Source: Amphibacillus marinus (GTDB lineage Bacteria > Bacillota > Bacilli > Bacillales > Amphibacillaceae). From it: a stretch of 64,000 nt of DNA. A program made the position numbers and the translations under genes. Within the stretch, counting starts at the first letter, position 1, and the number at the start of each line of letters is the position of its first letter. The notes under the pieces were generated by a model. The model had not been told where the DNA came from and searched no databases. It saw nothing but the letters and a program-made list of their open reading frames with translations. The stretch covers positions 186,001-250,000 of the forward strand of contig NZ_FODJ01000001.1 of NCBI RefSeq assembly GCF_900110345.1, given 5' to 3'. Of this stretch, positions 53,536 to 62,733 are shown piece after piece.

Positions 53536-54801
53536 TCAAGATTTGTTAGCCCGCTTGACCAGAACGTCATCCTCATACTTGTTTACATGATCAAGCCAGT
53601 CAAGTCCAGCTGGTACATCCATGCGTTCACAATAATAATCCCAAACTGCTCCAAACGGATAGCTTTTAAATTCTTCAAGTACGGCTAAACGCTTCGTATA
53701 ATCTCCTTGTTCTTGATAGACTTTGAGCTGATCATTTGGCATAAGCAGTGCGTATAGTAATGCTTTAATCATATTTCTTGTACCAATCGTCCAAGCAGCA
53801 ACACGATTAATACTCGCATCAAAGAAGTCTAGCCCAATGAGGACGTTATTTAAGGCATCATTACGTACAATCTCTAAGCCAATCTCTTTTAACTCATCAT
53901 CAAAAGAAACGACATGGTCACTATCCCAACGAACGGGCCGGGAAACATGTAAGGCAACTTTGTCACTAAATAATAATAACGCTGAAATCTTGTTTGACAC
54001 CATTTCAGTTGGATGATAATGCCCTGTATCCAACAAGCACAGCTTATTATTCTGAACTGCGTACCCTAAGTAGAATTCATGTGATCCAACGACATACGCC
54101 TCTGAACCAATCCCAAATAGCTTACTTTCAACTGCATCAAGGTTATACGTAGAATCAATTTCTTCTGAAAAAATGGTATCGAGCGATTCCTTTAATCGCT
54201 TACGTGGGCCCAGTCGATCAGAAGGTGTATCCTTATATCCATCAGGAATCCAAATGTTTGTTAACACTGGTGAACCAAGTTCTTTACCAATATGTTCGGC
54301 GATTCGGCGACTTGCTTGACAATGTCGAATCCAAAAGTCTCGAATGCTTTGATCTGGGTGTGATAGCGTCAGACCATCATCAGCTTTAGGATGTGAGAAT
54401 AACGTTGGATTAAAATCAATACCAAGCTGATGCTTTTTTGCCCAGTCAATCCAATTTTGAAAATGGTGTGGCTTTAATTGATCACGTTCGACAATTTCAC
54501 CATTTGTTTCAGCATAAATAGCATGTAGATTAATTCGATGCTGACCAGGGATGAGCTTTAATGCTTGTTCAATATCTTGCCGCAGCTCTTCAGGTGTTGT
54601 TGCTTTACCAGGATAATTCCCAGTTACATCGATCCCCCCCGATAGCGCTTGCTTATTTACCTCAAACCCGCCAACATCATCACCTTGCCAGCAATGAATC
54701 GAGATGGGAACCTGTTTTAATTTAGCCAAAGCAGCGTCAACGTCAATACCCCAGCTTTCATATTGTGCCTTTGCTAATTGATAGCGTTGTTCAATCGTCA
54801 T
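53536..54801 (-). CDS. rhaA: L-rhamnose isomerase
   Basis: A 421-residue metal-dependent isomerase that turns L-rhamnose into L-rhamnulose in the cytoplasm. The N-terminus ([22 protein letters not shown]), then [15 protein letters not shown], and the metal-ligand region with [14 protein letters not shown] and [14 protein letters not shown] are all typical of RhaA. Length equals that of E. coli RhaA. It follows rhaB by 18 bases, in the same operon. Confidence 0.97.
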   Translation of the reverse strand: MTIEQRYQLAKAQYESWGIDVDAALAKLKQVPISIHCWQGDDVGGFEVNKQALSGGIDVTGNYPGKATTPEELRQDIEQALKLIPGQHRINLHAIYAETNGEIVERDQLKPHHFQNWIDWAKKHQLGIDFNPTLFSHPKADDGLTLSHPDQSIRDFWIRHCQASRRIAEHIGKELGSPVLTNIWIPDGYKDTPSDRLGPRKRLKESLDTIFSEEIDSTYNLDAVESKLFGIGSEAYVVGSHEFYLGYAVQNNKLCLLDTGHYHPTEMVSNKISALLLFSDKVALHVSRPVRWDSDHVVSFDDELKEIGLEIVRNDALNNVLIGLDFFDASINRVAAWTIGTRNMIKALLYALLMPNDQLKVYQEQGDYTKRLAVLEEFKSYPFGAVWDYYCERMDVPAGLDWLDHVNKYEDDVLVKRANKS

Positions 54802-54819
54802 TGTTGTTGTCCTCCTTAT

Positions 54820-56214
54820 TTAATACTTGTTAATTGGGAATGAATCCTTAATAATTCGTCTAGCCTGGTCAAGACTAGCTACTTTGTTAAGCGCTAATAG
54901 CTGGACAACCAAATTACCAATTGCTGTCGCCTCAATGGGCCCTGCATAGACAGCTTTACCCGTATAGTCAGCAAGTAGTTCATTTAACCATTCGTTCTGA
55001 CTACCCCCACCAATAATATGGATCGAGTTGTATTTCTTGTCAGCTATTTGCTCAATCTCCTGAACCGTCTGCTCGTAGCTCCTCGCTAAACTCATAAAAA
55101 TCGTCCGAGCAATCTGTCCCGGCGTTTCTGGAACTTGTTGCTTGCTTTCTCGACATGCTGCTTGGATTTGGCTAATCATATTATCTGGACTTAGAAATCG
55201 GTTATCATTCACAGCTACAATACTATTAAAATTATGCTCTCTCTTAGCTAAGTCGACAAAGCTACTAAATGAGTAGCAATCATTATACAAGCGCTTTACC
55301 TCTTGAATCATCCATAAACCCATTATGTTCTTTAAGAAGCGATAGCGATAATCAAGTCCACCTTCATTGGTAAAGTTACGTGCTAACGCTTGTGCTGAAT
55401 TAATCGGCTGCATTGTCTCAATGCCCATAAGTGACCATGTGCCCGAGCTTAAATAAATGGTATCCTCTTGTTCAGGGACAGCGATAATGGCCGATCCAGT
55501 ATCATGTGTTGCTGGTAAAATAACATCAAAGCTAATGCCCCATTCCGCAATTAATGAAGCTTTTATTGGTCCAAGATTTTTTTTCGGAAGCGCAATTGGT
55601 TGAAAGATTTGCAGCGGTAAATCTAAGCGGTTAAGTAAAGCGAAATCCCAATCCCTGGTCTCAAGATTAATCAACTGAGTTGAAGTGGCATTGGTGTACT
55701 CGTTAACCTTTTGTCCAGTTAGTAAAAAATTCAAATAATCAGGCAACATCAAGAATGTCTTAGCTTGCTCAATTAATTCAGGTTGCTGAGCCTGCAGTGC
55801 CTTTAGCTGGTAGATTGTATTAAATGGCTGAAATTGAATGCCGGTTCGGTTATAGAGACTGTCACGATCTACCTCTGCTAACACCTGTTCCATAACCCCA
55901 TCTGTACGACGATCACGATAAGCAACTGCTGGTGTCACCCGCTCATCGTCCTCATTCAATAGGACAAAATCAACTGCCCATGTATCAATTGCTAGACTTT
56001 CAGGACGATAATTCGCCTCGATTGCAGCCTTAACACCGGCTTTAATCGACTGAAATAAAAAATCAATATCCCAGCACAAATAACCAGCCTGCCTAATCAT
56101 TTGATTGTTAAAGCGATATATTTCTTTAAGTACAAGTTTTTCTTGGTCAAGAAAACCGGCCATCAGCCGGCCACTTGACGCACCAATATCTACTGCTAAA
56201 TGACAATTAATCAC
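54820..56214 (-). CDS. rhaB: Rhamnulokinase
   Basis: A 464-residue sugar kinase of the FGGY family that phosphorylates L-rhamnulose at C1 with ATP. It shows LAVDIGASSGRLMAG (phosphate 1), CWDIDFLF, YLSSGTWSLMGIE (phosphate 2) and HIIGGGSQNEWLNELLAD (adenosine). GAGGTGATT before the GTG at 56214 (MINCHLAVD) is the best start; the earlier GTG at 56223 lies within that ribosome site. It is the first gene of the rhamnose operon, after an AraC-type regulator gene. Confidence 0.96.
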   Translation of the reverse strand: MINCHLAVDIGASSGRLMAGFLDQEKLVLKEIYRFNNQMIRQAGYLCWDIDFLFQSIKAGVKAAIEANYRPESLAIDTWAVDFVLLNEDDERVTPAVAYRDRRTDGVMEQVLAEVDRDSLYNRTGIQFQPFNTIYQLKALQAQQPELIEQAKTFLMLPDYLNFLLTGQKVNEYTNATSTQLINLETRDWDFALLNRLDLPLQIFQPIALPKKNLGPIKASLIAEWGISFDVILPATHDTGSAIIAVPEQEDTIYLSSGTWSLMGIETMQPINSAQALARNFTNEGGLDYRYRFLKNIMGLWMIQEVKRLYNDCYSFSSFVDLAKREHNFNSIVAVNDNRFLSPDNMISQIQAACRESKQQVPETPGQIARTIFMSLARSYEQTVQEIEQIADKKYNSIHIIGGGSQNEWLNELLADYTGKAVYAGPIEATAIGNLVVQLLALNKVASLDQARRIIKDSFPINKY

Positions 56215-56230
56215 GACAATCACCTCTTTT

Positions 56231-56244
56231 TGTAACCGTTCTCT
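56231..56244. promoter_or_regulatory. cre-like site upstream of rhaB
   Basis: TGTAACCGTTCTCT on the plus strand matches 12 of 14 positions of the cre consensus TGWAARCGYTWNCW. It lies 17 bases before the rhaB start, so CcpA bound there would act as a roadblock. Confidence 0.45.
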
Positions 56245-56386
56245 TACTTAATAAAGTAACGGAATACGGTGATTAAAGCTATAACCTTACTTGACTGAAA
56301 AACTGTCCTTATTTGCATTACTCTTTCAAGCAATTGTAACCCGAAGTCAAAGGGGGCTAATCTATTTGTAATGGAAAAATCTTAGC

Positions 56387-57364
56387 TTAATTCGCTACTT
56401 CGGCTAGTTTTTTTCTAAATTGCCTTGGTGTACATCCCTTTGTTGTTTTGAAAAGGCGATAAAAATAACTAATGTTTTCATAACCTATTTCATAGGCAAT
56501 TTGCTCAACAGAATAGTCGGTATTTGTTAGCAGAAATTCAGCTTGATTTAAGCGCTTTTCTTGAAGAAGCGTCTTAAATGTTTGCCCAGTCGCTTGCTTG
56601 ATCAACTTACTCAATCGATCAATCGTAAACCTATTTTCACTGGCAAAGTGTGATAATTGTGCAGTTTGATAAGACTGTTCGATATAGTTTAATACGCCGA
56701 ATACAAGATGATGATGAGTAGGTCGATTTGGTTGATGTTCAACCAGATGAGCTTGTTTAATGAGTTCAATCATTAATAAGCCCATTTGAAATTTCACTTT
56801 TGCTTCTGATAGGAGACCGGGCTCCATCATCTCAACAATTATGTTCTGAAAAATCTCCTGAATCTCAGCAACAGCTGCCACTCGATAAAGTAAATATTGA
56901 CCAGAATTATCTTGATTGAAGATACTATTTATTAAAAATTGAATGATCGTATAGTTACCAGAGTCTGTAATAAATTGCTGAATCATTTGATTAAAAAACA
57001 CGGGATCAATAATAAAATTAATAATAATATCATGATGCTGACAAGGTTCGAGAGCATGCTCAATATGTTGATTAAGAAATAATAATTCACCTTGCTGCAA
57101 AACAATCTCATCTTGCCCTACCTGCTGGGTTAATTGCCCATGATAGACATAATTTATTTCAATATAGTCGTGTTTATGGGGCGGAAAAGCAATAAAACGT
57201 GGATGTTTACGAATGTCAATTCGTTTTTGATGGTGAAGAAACTTAGCTCGTTCAATAACAAATTCTGTTTGGGAGGTATAGACACTTCGATTAATTTCGA
57301 TTTGTTTTAAAATCTGTTCTTCCTCGTCAGTTAATTGAAATAGCTCTGCAAATGTGAATACCAC
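56387..57364 (-). CDS. AraC-family regulator of the rhamnose operon
   Basis: A 325-residue regulator with an N-terminal cupin (about 50-120; FPPHKHDYIEINYVYHGQLTQQVG, VLQQGELLFLNQHIEHALEP), a helical linker and two C-terminal helix-turn-helix units (SHFASENRFTIDRLSKLIKQATGQTF and YSVEQIAYEIGYENISYFYRLFKTTKG). It lies upstream of rhaB on the same strand, so it most likely activates rhaBA with rhamnose. AGGAGTGATTCGG precedes the GTG at 57364, which is preferred over the GTG at 57373. No transport gene lies beside it. Confidence 0.88.
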   Translation of the reverse strand: MVFTFAELFQLTDEEEQILKQIEINRSVYTSQTEFVIERAKFLHHQKRIDIRKHPRFIAFPPHKHDYIEINYVYHGQLTQQVGQDEIVLQQGELLFLNQHIEHALEPCQHHDIIINFIIDPVFFNQMIQQFITDSGNYTIIQFLINSIFNQDNSGQYLLYRVAAVAEIQEIFQNIIVEMMEPGLLSEAKVKFQMGLLMIELIKQAHLVEHQPNRPTHHHLVFGVLNYIEQSYQTAQLSHFASENRFTIDRLSKLIKQATGQTFKTLLQEKRLNQAEFLLTNTDYSVEQIAYEIGYENISYFYRLFKTTKGCTPRQFRKKLAEVAN

Positions 57365-57506
57365 CCGAATCACTCCTGTCTAGTAAATTAATCTAGCTAT
57401 TATTATACTAGCAAAGGACCTGTTTGATAACAGCTCTATTCAAAATATGCTATTGAATAAGGGCTTTAGCTAGTTAATTATATTTAATATCTTAATTATA
57501 TTAGTT

Positions 57507-58132
57507 ACTCAACTTTCGCAGCGTAAAATTACAGTCTACCCACTGCTCTGAGCGTCTAAATAGCCAATTACATACTTATATAGACGTTTAATTGCATGTA
57601 AGTTTTGTGACAGAAGAACGACTCCGCGTTGGGAAGGGAGGGAGCTTAAGTATTAAAAACAATCCTATCTGAAACACTCTTCAAAGCTAATAAATGGATG
57701 GATGGATTTTGTTACGATACGGTTGAAAATCATGTGATCTCCATCAATAAAAGCTCATAATGAAGTAAAAGGTGTCAATGGATAAAGCAGCATCAGTCCG
57801 AAGATCCACTTGTAAGGCATGCTAGACTAAACCCATCACGTCCTTAAGAAGGGTTACAGACTAAGACCGCCACGTCGTGTGGCAACGTCTGTATGACCTA
57901 CATCCTGTAGGACCGAGGCGATCCCCCGGCTAGAGCTACACCGTTTTTGCGACTTAAGGAGCTAAAACGTATGTTGCTTTTGTGCCGTGGTAAAAGCGAA
58001 TTGATTGACGCCTTGAGCGTAAACTGAGTTGGGATCATTTATTTAGAGACAATAGTCAAGTTCTATACTTAATTCTAGCTATTATGCGATGACATTGGAG
58101 TTGTTCACTTTTTTAAACTGCGAAAGTTGAGT
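57507..58132. mobile_element. MITE-like element with 15-bp terminal inverted repeats and TAGTT duplication
   Basis: ACTCAACTTTCGCAG (57507-57521) and CTGCGAAAGTTGAGT (58118-58132) are perfect inverted repeats at the two ends of a 626-base non-coding unit. Each is flanked by TAGTT (57502-57506 and 58133-58137), the 5-bp duplication made on insertion. No transposase frame is inside, so it is non-autonomous or a deletion derivative. It contains repeat copy R5 (57771-58012). It lies between the AraC-type regulator and GH42 genes. Confidence 0.8.
57771..58012. repeat. Dispersed structured repeat, copy R5 (inside the MITE-like element)
   Basis: The closing arms GGTGTCAAT (57771-57779) and ATTGACGCC (58004-58012) pair with one G-T. 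AGTCCGAAGATCCACTT (57795-57811) is shared with R4. CCTACATCCTGTAGG (57897-57911) and its flanks are shared, inverted, with R3. Small hairpins ACAGAC/GTCTGT and CCAC/GTGG lie between 57856 and 57892. Confidence 0.78.
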
Positions 58133-58153
58133 TAGTTAGTTTAACAGTACGAC

Positions 58154-60133
58154 TTATTTTTGGGACAAGACTCGATAACCAAACGGCTCAATTACATGCT
58201 TACCTACGCCAAGCTGCTTATCACTAAGTAATTCTCGCCATTCTTTTTCTAACACAAGACTACGTGGCTGATCTGAGAAATTAACTAGCCAGTATTGTAA
58301 AGCGCCTTGGTTCGTCTTTCTTTTTATAATAACAATCTCTTCGGCGACTTGAGCGACATGCTTCGCCATATACGGTTTAGCATAGTTTTCAATCACGACT
58401 TGTAAAGCGTTTTGTTCAAGCACTGTGCCTACCATAACAATTTTCCCTTTTCCAAGTGCTCGTTCAATTAGAAAAGCCTTGCCTTGCGCCTGTCCTGCTG
58501 TCACTTTCCCGTGTACGATGACATCGTCCTCAACCGTAAACAAACTAGAAAGTCCGCTAAGTTCGACTGATGTGCCAAAAGCCTCACCCTTGTGACCGCT
58601 CCCTGTCGTAGGAAACTGCATCATTTCCTTAACACCAGCTAGCTCCGTTAACGCACCCAATCCGCTATCTGTGTGCCAAGTGTGCTCCTCGGTACGATCT
58701 CCGGTCATTGGACCGGCAATCCAGATACCACCTTGTGCAACAAACTTGATAACCTTTTCTAGAAATTGATCCGAAATATAATGCACATATGGGGTAATCA
58801 AGAGCTCAGTTTCAGCTAGATTATGACCTTCTGGTACCAGCTTCCGTTCAATATTAAGGGCTAAAAGTCCCTGATAAAAAGAAGTCACCAGCGTTTTATA
58901 ATCATAGTCCTCTCCAGGCTCAACGGTCAGAAACGACCGCGCTCGATCAGAGTAAGTTAATGCTACACGTGGTTCCATAACCTCTGAACTCTCTAGTAAT
59001 GGTCTTAACTGCTCAATAAGTTCCCCCACTTGCTTTGCCGGCTGATAACCAATTGTCGGCTCACCCCATGAACTGACAATCGAGCCATGGGGCTGTTCAC
59101 AGCCAGATTTTTGCCCTCTAAACAACCAATAGCTGAATGCCTCGACTCCCGAAGCAAATGTTGCAAAGCTCTCCGCTTGAAGATAACCAGCAGGATGTAG
59201 CAGCCCATATAAATCAAGATGCCCGTTATGAGACGTGCTTGTTTCTAATAGCATCGTTCGCCTTGTATCATTTTTCATATAGCGCCAGCGCTCTTGGTTC
59301 ATCATAAAACCAGGGTGTTTACCTGCCGGTGTATATGTATCAAAGCTAATAAAGTCAAGCTGGTCAGCAAGCAGTTCATTATCCAAATCAAAGAACATAC
59401 TTGAATTATGCGTAACAGGAATTGGTGAAATTTTTTTAATCACCTTTGTTTGCTCAGCCGCAAATTCAGCCAGCTTTGCATGAGTAAAGGCCAAATAATT
59501 CTGTTGTAAAGAGCTGTTATGTAAAAAGGGTGTGGATACCGGTTGCACCACTTGCTCAAAACTCTGGTAATGTTGACTCCAGATTGCCGTTCCCCAAGCA
59601 TTATTTAGCGTGTCAATTGTTCCATACTTGCTCGCTAACCACTTATGCCACTCCTGCTTACAGGTTTCACAATAACATGGACCGACGTGACACTTAAATT
59701 CGTTATCAAGCTGAATGGCTACAACATGATTGAATTGGGCAACAGCAGCAATCATTTGTTCCACCAGAATAGCGGCTCGCTCGCGAAAATATCGGTTGTT
59801 AGTACAAATATGCTGTCTTGACCCATGAACCATTGTAACCCCTTGATGATTTCGATGGAGCCGCTCTGGGTAATTGGCAGTCAACCAAATTGGTGGTGTT
59901 GGTGTCGGCGTACAAATAATGACATCAATTTCATGTTCTGCTAAGCTAGTCAATGTCTCAGTTAGCACGGAAAAATCAAATTGATTAGGGGCTGGTTCAA
60001 AGGTAGACCAAGCAAATTCACCAATCCGGGCTAGGTTCATGCCTAACTTTTTCATTTCTTTAATATCCTGCTCAGTTGTTTCTCGATCCCATAGTTCTGG
60101 ATATAACGCTGCTCCATAGTAGATTTTGTTCAA
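58154..60133 (-). CDS. Glycoside hydrolase family 42 beta-galactosidase
   Basis: A 659-residue GH42 enzyme that hydrolyses beta-galactosides. It shows NLARIGEFAWSTFEP at the start of the barrel, the acid-base Glu in AIQLDNEFKCHVG, the four-cysteine zinc site (CHVGPCYCETCK), and the nucleophile Glu in TMLLETSTSHNGHLDLYG. A trimerisation domain (from about 390) and a beta C-domain follow. No signal peptide. The frame opens at 60145, but AAAGGTGG eight bases before the TTG at 60133 (MNKIYYGAALYPE) makes that the best start. It lies downstream of the DUF624 and ABC genes, in one operon. Confidence 0.92.
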   Translation of the reverse strand: MNKIYYGAALYPELWDRETTEQDIKEMKKLGMNLARIGEFAWSTFEPAPNQFDFSVLTETLTSLAEHEIDVIICTPTPTPPIWLTANYPERLHRNHQGVTMVHGSRQHICTNNRYFRERAAILVEQMIAAVAQFNHVVAIQLDNEFKCHVGPCYCETCKQEWHKWLASKYGTIDTLNNAWGTAIWSQHYQSFEQVVQPVSTPFLHNSSLQQNYLAFTHAKLAEFAAEQTKVIKKISPIPVTHNSSMFFDLDNELLADQLDFISFDTYTPAGKHPGFMMNQERWRYMKNDTRRTMLLETSTSHNGHLDLYGLLHPAGYLQAESFATFASGVEAFSYWLFRGQKSGCEQPHGSIVSSWGEPTIGYQPAKQVGELIEQLRPLLESSEVMEPRVALTYSDRARSFLTVEPGEDYDYKTLVTSFYQGLLALNIERKLVPEGHNLAETELLITPYVHYISDQFLEKVIKFVAQGGIWIAGPMTGDRTEEHTWHTDSGLGALTELAGVKEMMQFPTTGSGHKGEAFGTSVELSGLSSLFTVEDDVIVHGKVTAGQAQGKAFLIERALGKGKIVMVGTVLEQNALQVVIENYAKPYMAKHVAQVAEEIVIIKRKTNQGALQYWLVNFSDQPRSLVLEKEWRELLSDKQLGVGKHVIEPFGYRVLSQK

Positions 60134-60151
60134 AAAAATGACCACCTTTCC

Positions 60152-60784
60152 TTAATTAGCAGAAGCTTGATAAACGTCAACACGTGTAAACACTGTTAAG
60201 GCTAATTTCATCATTAACGCCCCTGGAATACTGACTGCAAAAAATAGGAGTAGCCCAGGAAAAGCACTGAAGAGAAAATACGTTAACACAAAGACCAGTA
60301 TCATAAATAAAGCGTAATGAAAATGCGCCAGCCCTATCAAGAGTGCATACTTAAAATAATTAATAAATGTTGTCTGATAATGGGTAAATGCCGGAAATAC
60401 AAACAAAAAAACAATGAAGAGCAAGCTTATGATAATCGTATAAAGGATAGACATTACGATAAATAATGATGATGGGAGGTATCGTAACGTCAGCATACCA
60501 GATCCGATAAAGCCAAACACTAGTAAAAACACGAGACTTAGCCCGTTCGCCGTTATAAAATTGGCCTTAAAAGCATGCAAAAAGGTTTTAAACATGGCTA
60601 CATCAAAATTCTTTTCATGGTAAATTTTACGTAAGACTGTTAGCATCGCTATTGTTGCTGGTGCCCAGCCAAACAGAACCATTCCGCCAATCGTAAAAAG
60701 TAGCCAAAGTGTATTCAACCAAGCTAATGTAACAACCCATTCAAATAAATAATTAATTGATCCGCGCAGTCCAGTCAGTTTCAA
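60152..60784 (-). CDS. DUF624 (YesL-like) membrane protein
   Basis: A 210-residue protein with about five membrane helices, matching DUF624: GSINYLFEWVVTLAWLNTLWLLFTIGG, then FGWAPATIAMLTVLRKI, and later TRVDVYQAS. B. subtilis YesL, of the rhamnogalacturonan cluster, is a relative. Its function is unknown, but it goes with sugar ABC permeases. AGGAGG nine bases before the TTG at 60784 (MKLTGLRG) supports that start over the more distal one at 60826. It lies 18 bases before the GH42 start. Confidence 0.85.
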   Translation of the reverse strand: MKLTGLRGSINYLFEWVVTLAWLNTLWLLFTIGGMVLFGWAPATIAMLTVLRKIYHEKNFDVAMFKTFLHAFKANFITANGLSLVFLLVFGFIGSGMLTLRYLPSSLFIVMSILYTIIISLLFIVFLFVFPAFTHYQTTFINYFKYALLIGLAHFHYALFMILVFVLTYFLFSAFPGLLLFFAVSIPGALMMKLALTVFTRVDVYQASAN

Positions 60785-60858
60785 ATTAGTTGTCCTCCTA
60801 ACCTTTTTTATCTGAAATAGAATCAAGAGTTAACGAATGTTAACCCTTGAAGCAAATA

Positions 60859-61704
60859 CTATTTAAGTCCAGTAGTAGCAATACCTTGGACCAAATGTTT
60901 CTGAAAAAAAGCAAAAATCAACAGTTGAGGCAATAATGACAATGATGACATTGCCAATAATGGCCCCCAAGATGTACTACCCTGAGTATCCATGAAATTT
61001 CTCAACGCAATTGTTACCGTATGCAAAGTTGAGTTATTTAAGTAAATAAGTGGCGCTAAGAAGTCATCCCATGTCCACATAAAGCTAAATAAAGCTACTG
61101 TTACTAACGCTGGGCGCAACAATGGCAAGATAATGCGCCAGTAAATCCCCATTTTTGAGCAACCATCAACAATAGCGGCTTCATCCAGCTCCCTAGGTAT
61201 ACCTCTAATAAACTGAATGAGTAAGAAGATGAAGAAGGGTTGACCACCCATTAAACCAGGAAGTAATAAAGGATAGAATGTATTTACCCAACCTACTTCA
61301 TTAAAAATAATATATTGCGGAATTAGCGTAATTTGCACGGGCAGCATGATTGTTGCCATTAAACAAGCAAACAGCGCATTTTTAAACTTAAATTCTAAGC
61401 GGGCAAACCCATATGCGACAATACTACCCGTTAATAGCGTTCCGACGACAACGATGGACGTTACAATGACTGAGTTTCTAAAATAAGTTGCAAAGCCAAT
61501 GCCACCGAATCCCGCCCAGCCTGCTGAATAGTTCTCCCACATAAGCTGACTTGGGATAAGAGAGATTGCATTATTGAATATTTCAGTTGCTGGTTTTAGC
61601 GAGCTCGCCATCATCCAAAGGATTGGATAGATCATCGCAATTCCAATTCCACTGACAAAAACGTAAAAGATACTGTTACTAAGAAGGCCTTTTTTTGTTT
61701 GCAT
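60859..61704 (-). CDS. Sugar ABC transporter permease (MalG type)
   Basis: A 281-residue permease with six helices and the EAA loop ELDEAAIVDGCSKMGIYWRIILPLLRP, which contacts the ATPase. It pairs with the MalF-type permease encoded 1 base upstream and the binding protein before it. No ATPase gene is present, as is usual for Bacillus sugar importers that share MsmX. AAGGAGG precedes the ATG. Confidence 0.94.
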   Translation of the reverse strand: MQTKKGLLSNSIFYVFVSGIGIAMIYPILWMMASSLKPATEIFNNAISLIPSQLMWENYSAGWAGFGGIGFATYFRNSVIVTSIVVVGTLLTGSIVAYGFARLEFKFKNALFACLMATIMLPVQITLIPQYIIFNEVGWVNTFYPLLLPGLMGGQPFFIFLLIQFIRGIPRELDEAAIVDGCSKMGIYWRIILPLLRPALVTVALFSFMWTWDDFLAPLIYLNNSTLHTVTIALRNFMDTQGSTSWGPLLAMSSLSLLPQLLIFAFFQKHLVQGIATTGLK

Positions 61705-61705
61705 C

Positions 61706-62635
61706 TTAGCGACCTCCTTCTGATTGATAAAAAACCCAGTATTTTGAAGTCAAGAAGAAGATTGATGTAATGACAGCTATGATAATTAATAATACCCACG
61801 CCATTGCTGAAGCATAGCCCATTCTTAAGTATTCAAATGCCGTTTCGTAGAGATACACGGCATAGAATAAAGTTTCGTCTAGTGGACCGCCACCTGTAAT
61901 TAAATAAGACTGCGTGAAAGTCATAAATCCTTGAATTGTCTGCATGACAAGGTTAAAAAAGATAACTGGCGTTAGCATTGGTAATGTTATACTGAAAAAT
62001 TGTCTAATTTTAGTAGCACCATCCACACTGGCTGCTTCGTAAAGCTCAAGTGGTATTTGCCTTAGACCTGCAAGAAAGATTATCATTGGCGAGCCAAACT
62101 GCCAGATTACCAATAAGATAAGTACAGATAATGCTGTATTAGGGTTTCCAATCAAATTCGCATCGGTAATATTTAGTGCCGATAGGATTTGAGTAATAGC
62201 ACCCTGACGTCCAAATAGTTGACGCCACACGACCGCAATTGCAACACTTCCACCAATGATTGAAGGCACGTAATAGACAGCTGCAAATAATGAGCTCCCT
62301 TTCCTACCTGTATTAAACAGAAGTGCCAAAGCTAAGGCAAAGATCAGCTTCAATGGTACAGATATGAACACAAATTTAAAGGTGACTTCTAATGATTTTA
62401 AAAACCGTCCGTCACTTAATAAATTTTGATAATTAGCTAATCCGACCCAATTTGGAGCAGATAATAAGTTGTAGTCTGTGAAAGATAAGTATAGCGATGC
62501 AAGCATTGGTCCGAGTATTAATAAAATAAAGCCAATTAACCACGGTGAAATACTTAAATAACCAGACAGATTGTCAGCACGTAAATTTCTAGATTCTAAA
62601 CTTAAACTAGCAGGAATTTTTTTCTCTTTTTCCAT
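61706..62635 (-). CDS. Sugar ABC transporter permease (MalF type)
   Basis: A 309-residue permease with six helices and the EAA loop ELYEAASVDGATKIRQFFSITLPMLTP. It is the partner of the MalG-type permease that follows. The N-terminal tail (about 25 residues) is cytoplasmic and charged. Together with the solute-binding protein it most likely brings in the oligosaccharide treated by the GH genes. Confidence 0.94.
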   Translation of the reverse strand: MEKEKKIPASLSLESRNLRADNLSGYLSISPWLIGFILLILGPMLASLYLSFTDYNLLSAPNWVGLANYQNLLSDGRFLKSLEVTFKFVFISVPLKLIFALALALLFNTGRKGSSLFAAVYYVPSIIGGSVAIAVVWRQLFGRQGAITQILSALNITDANLIGNPNTALSVLILLVIWQFGSPMIIFLAGLRQIPLELYEAASVDGATKIRQFFSITLPMLTPVIFFNLVMQTIQGFMTFTQSYLITGGGPLDETLFYAVYLYETAFEYLRMGYASAMAWVLLIIIAVITSIFFLTSKYWVFYQSEGGR

Positions 62636-62733
62636 TTTTATTCACCACCATACTTTAGTAGTTCAACGAGCTTGATCTCTTCACTTAATGGTAGATAAGG
62701 GCGACACGTTATAAAAACGATCGCCCACTTACC

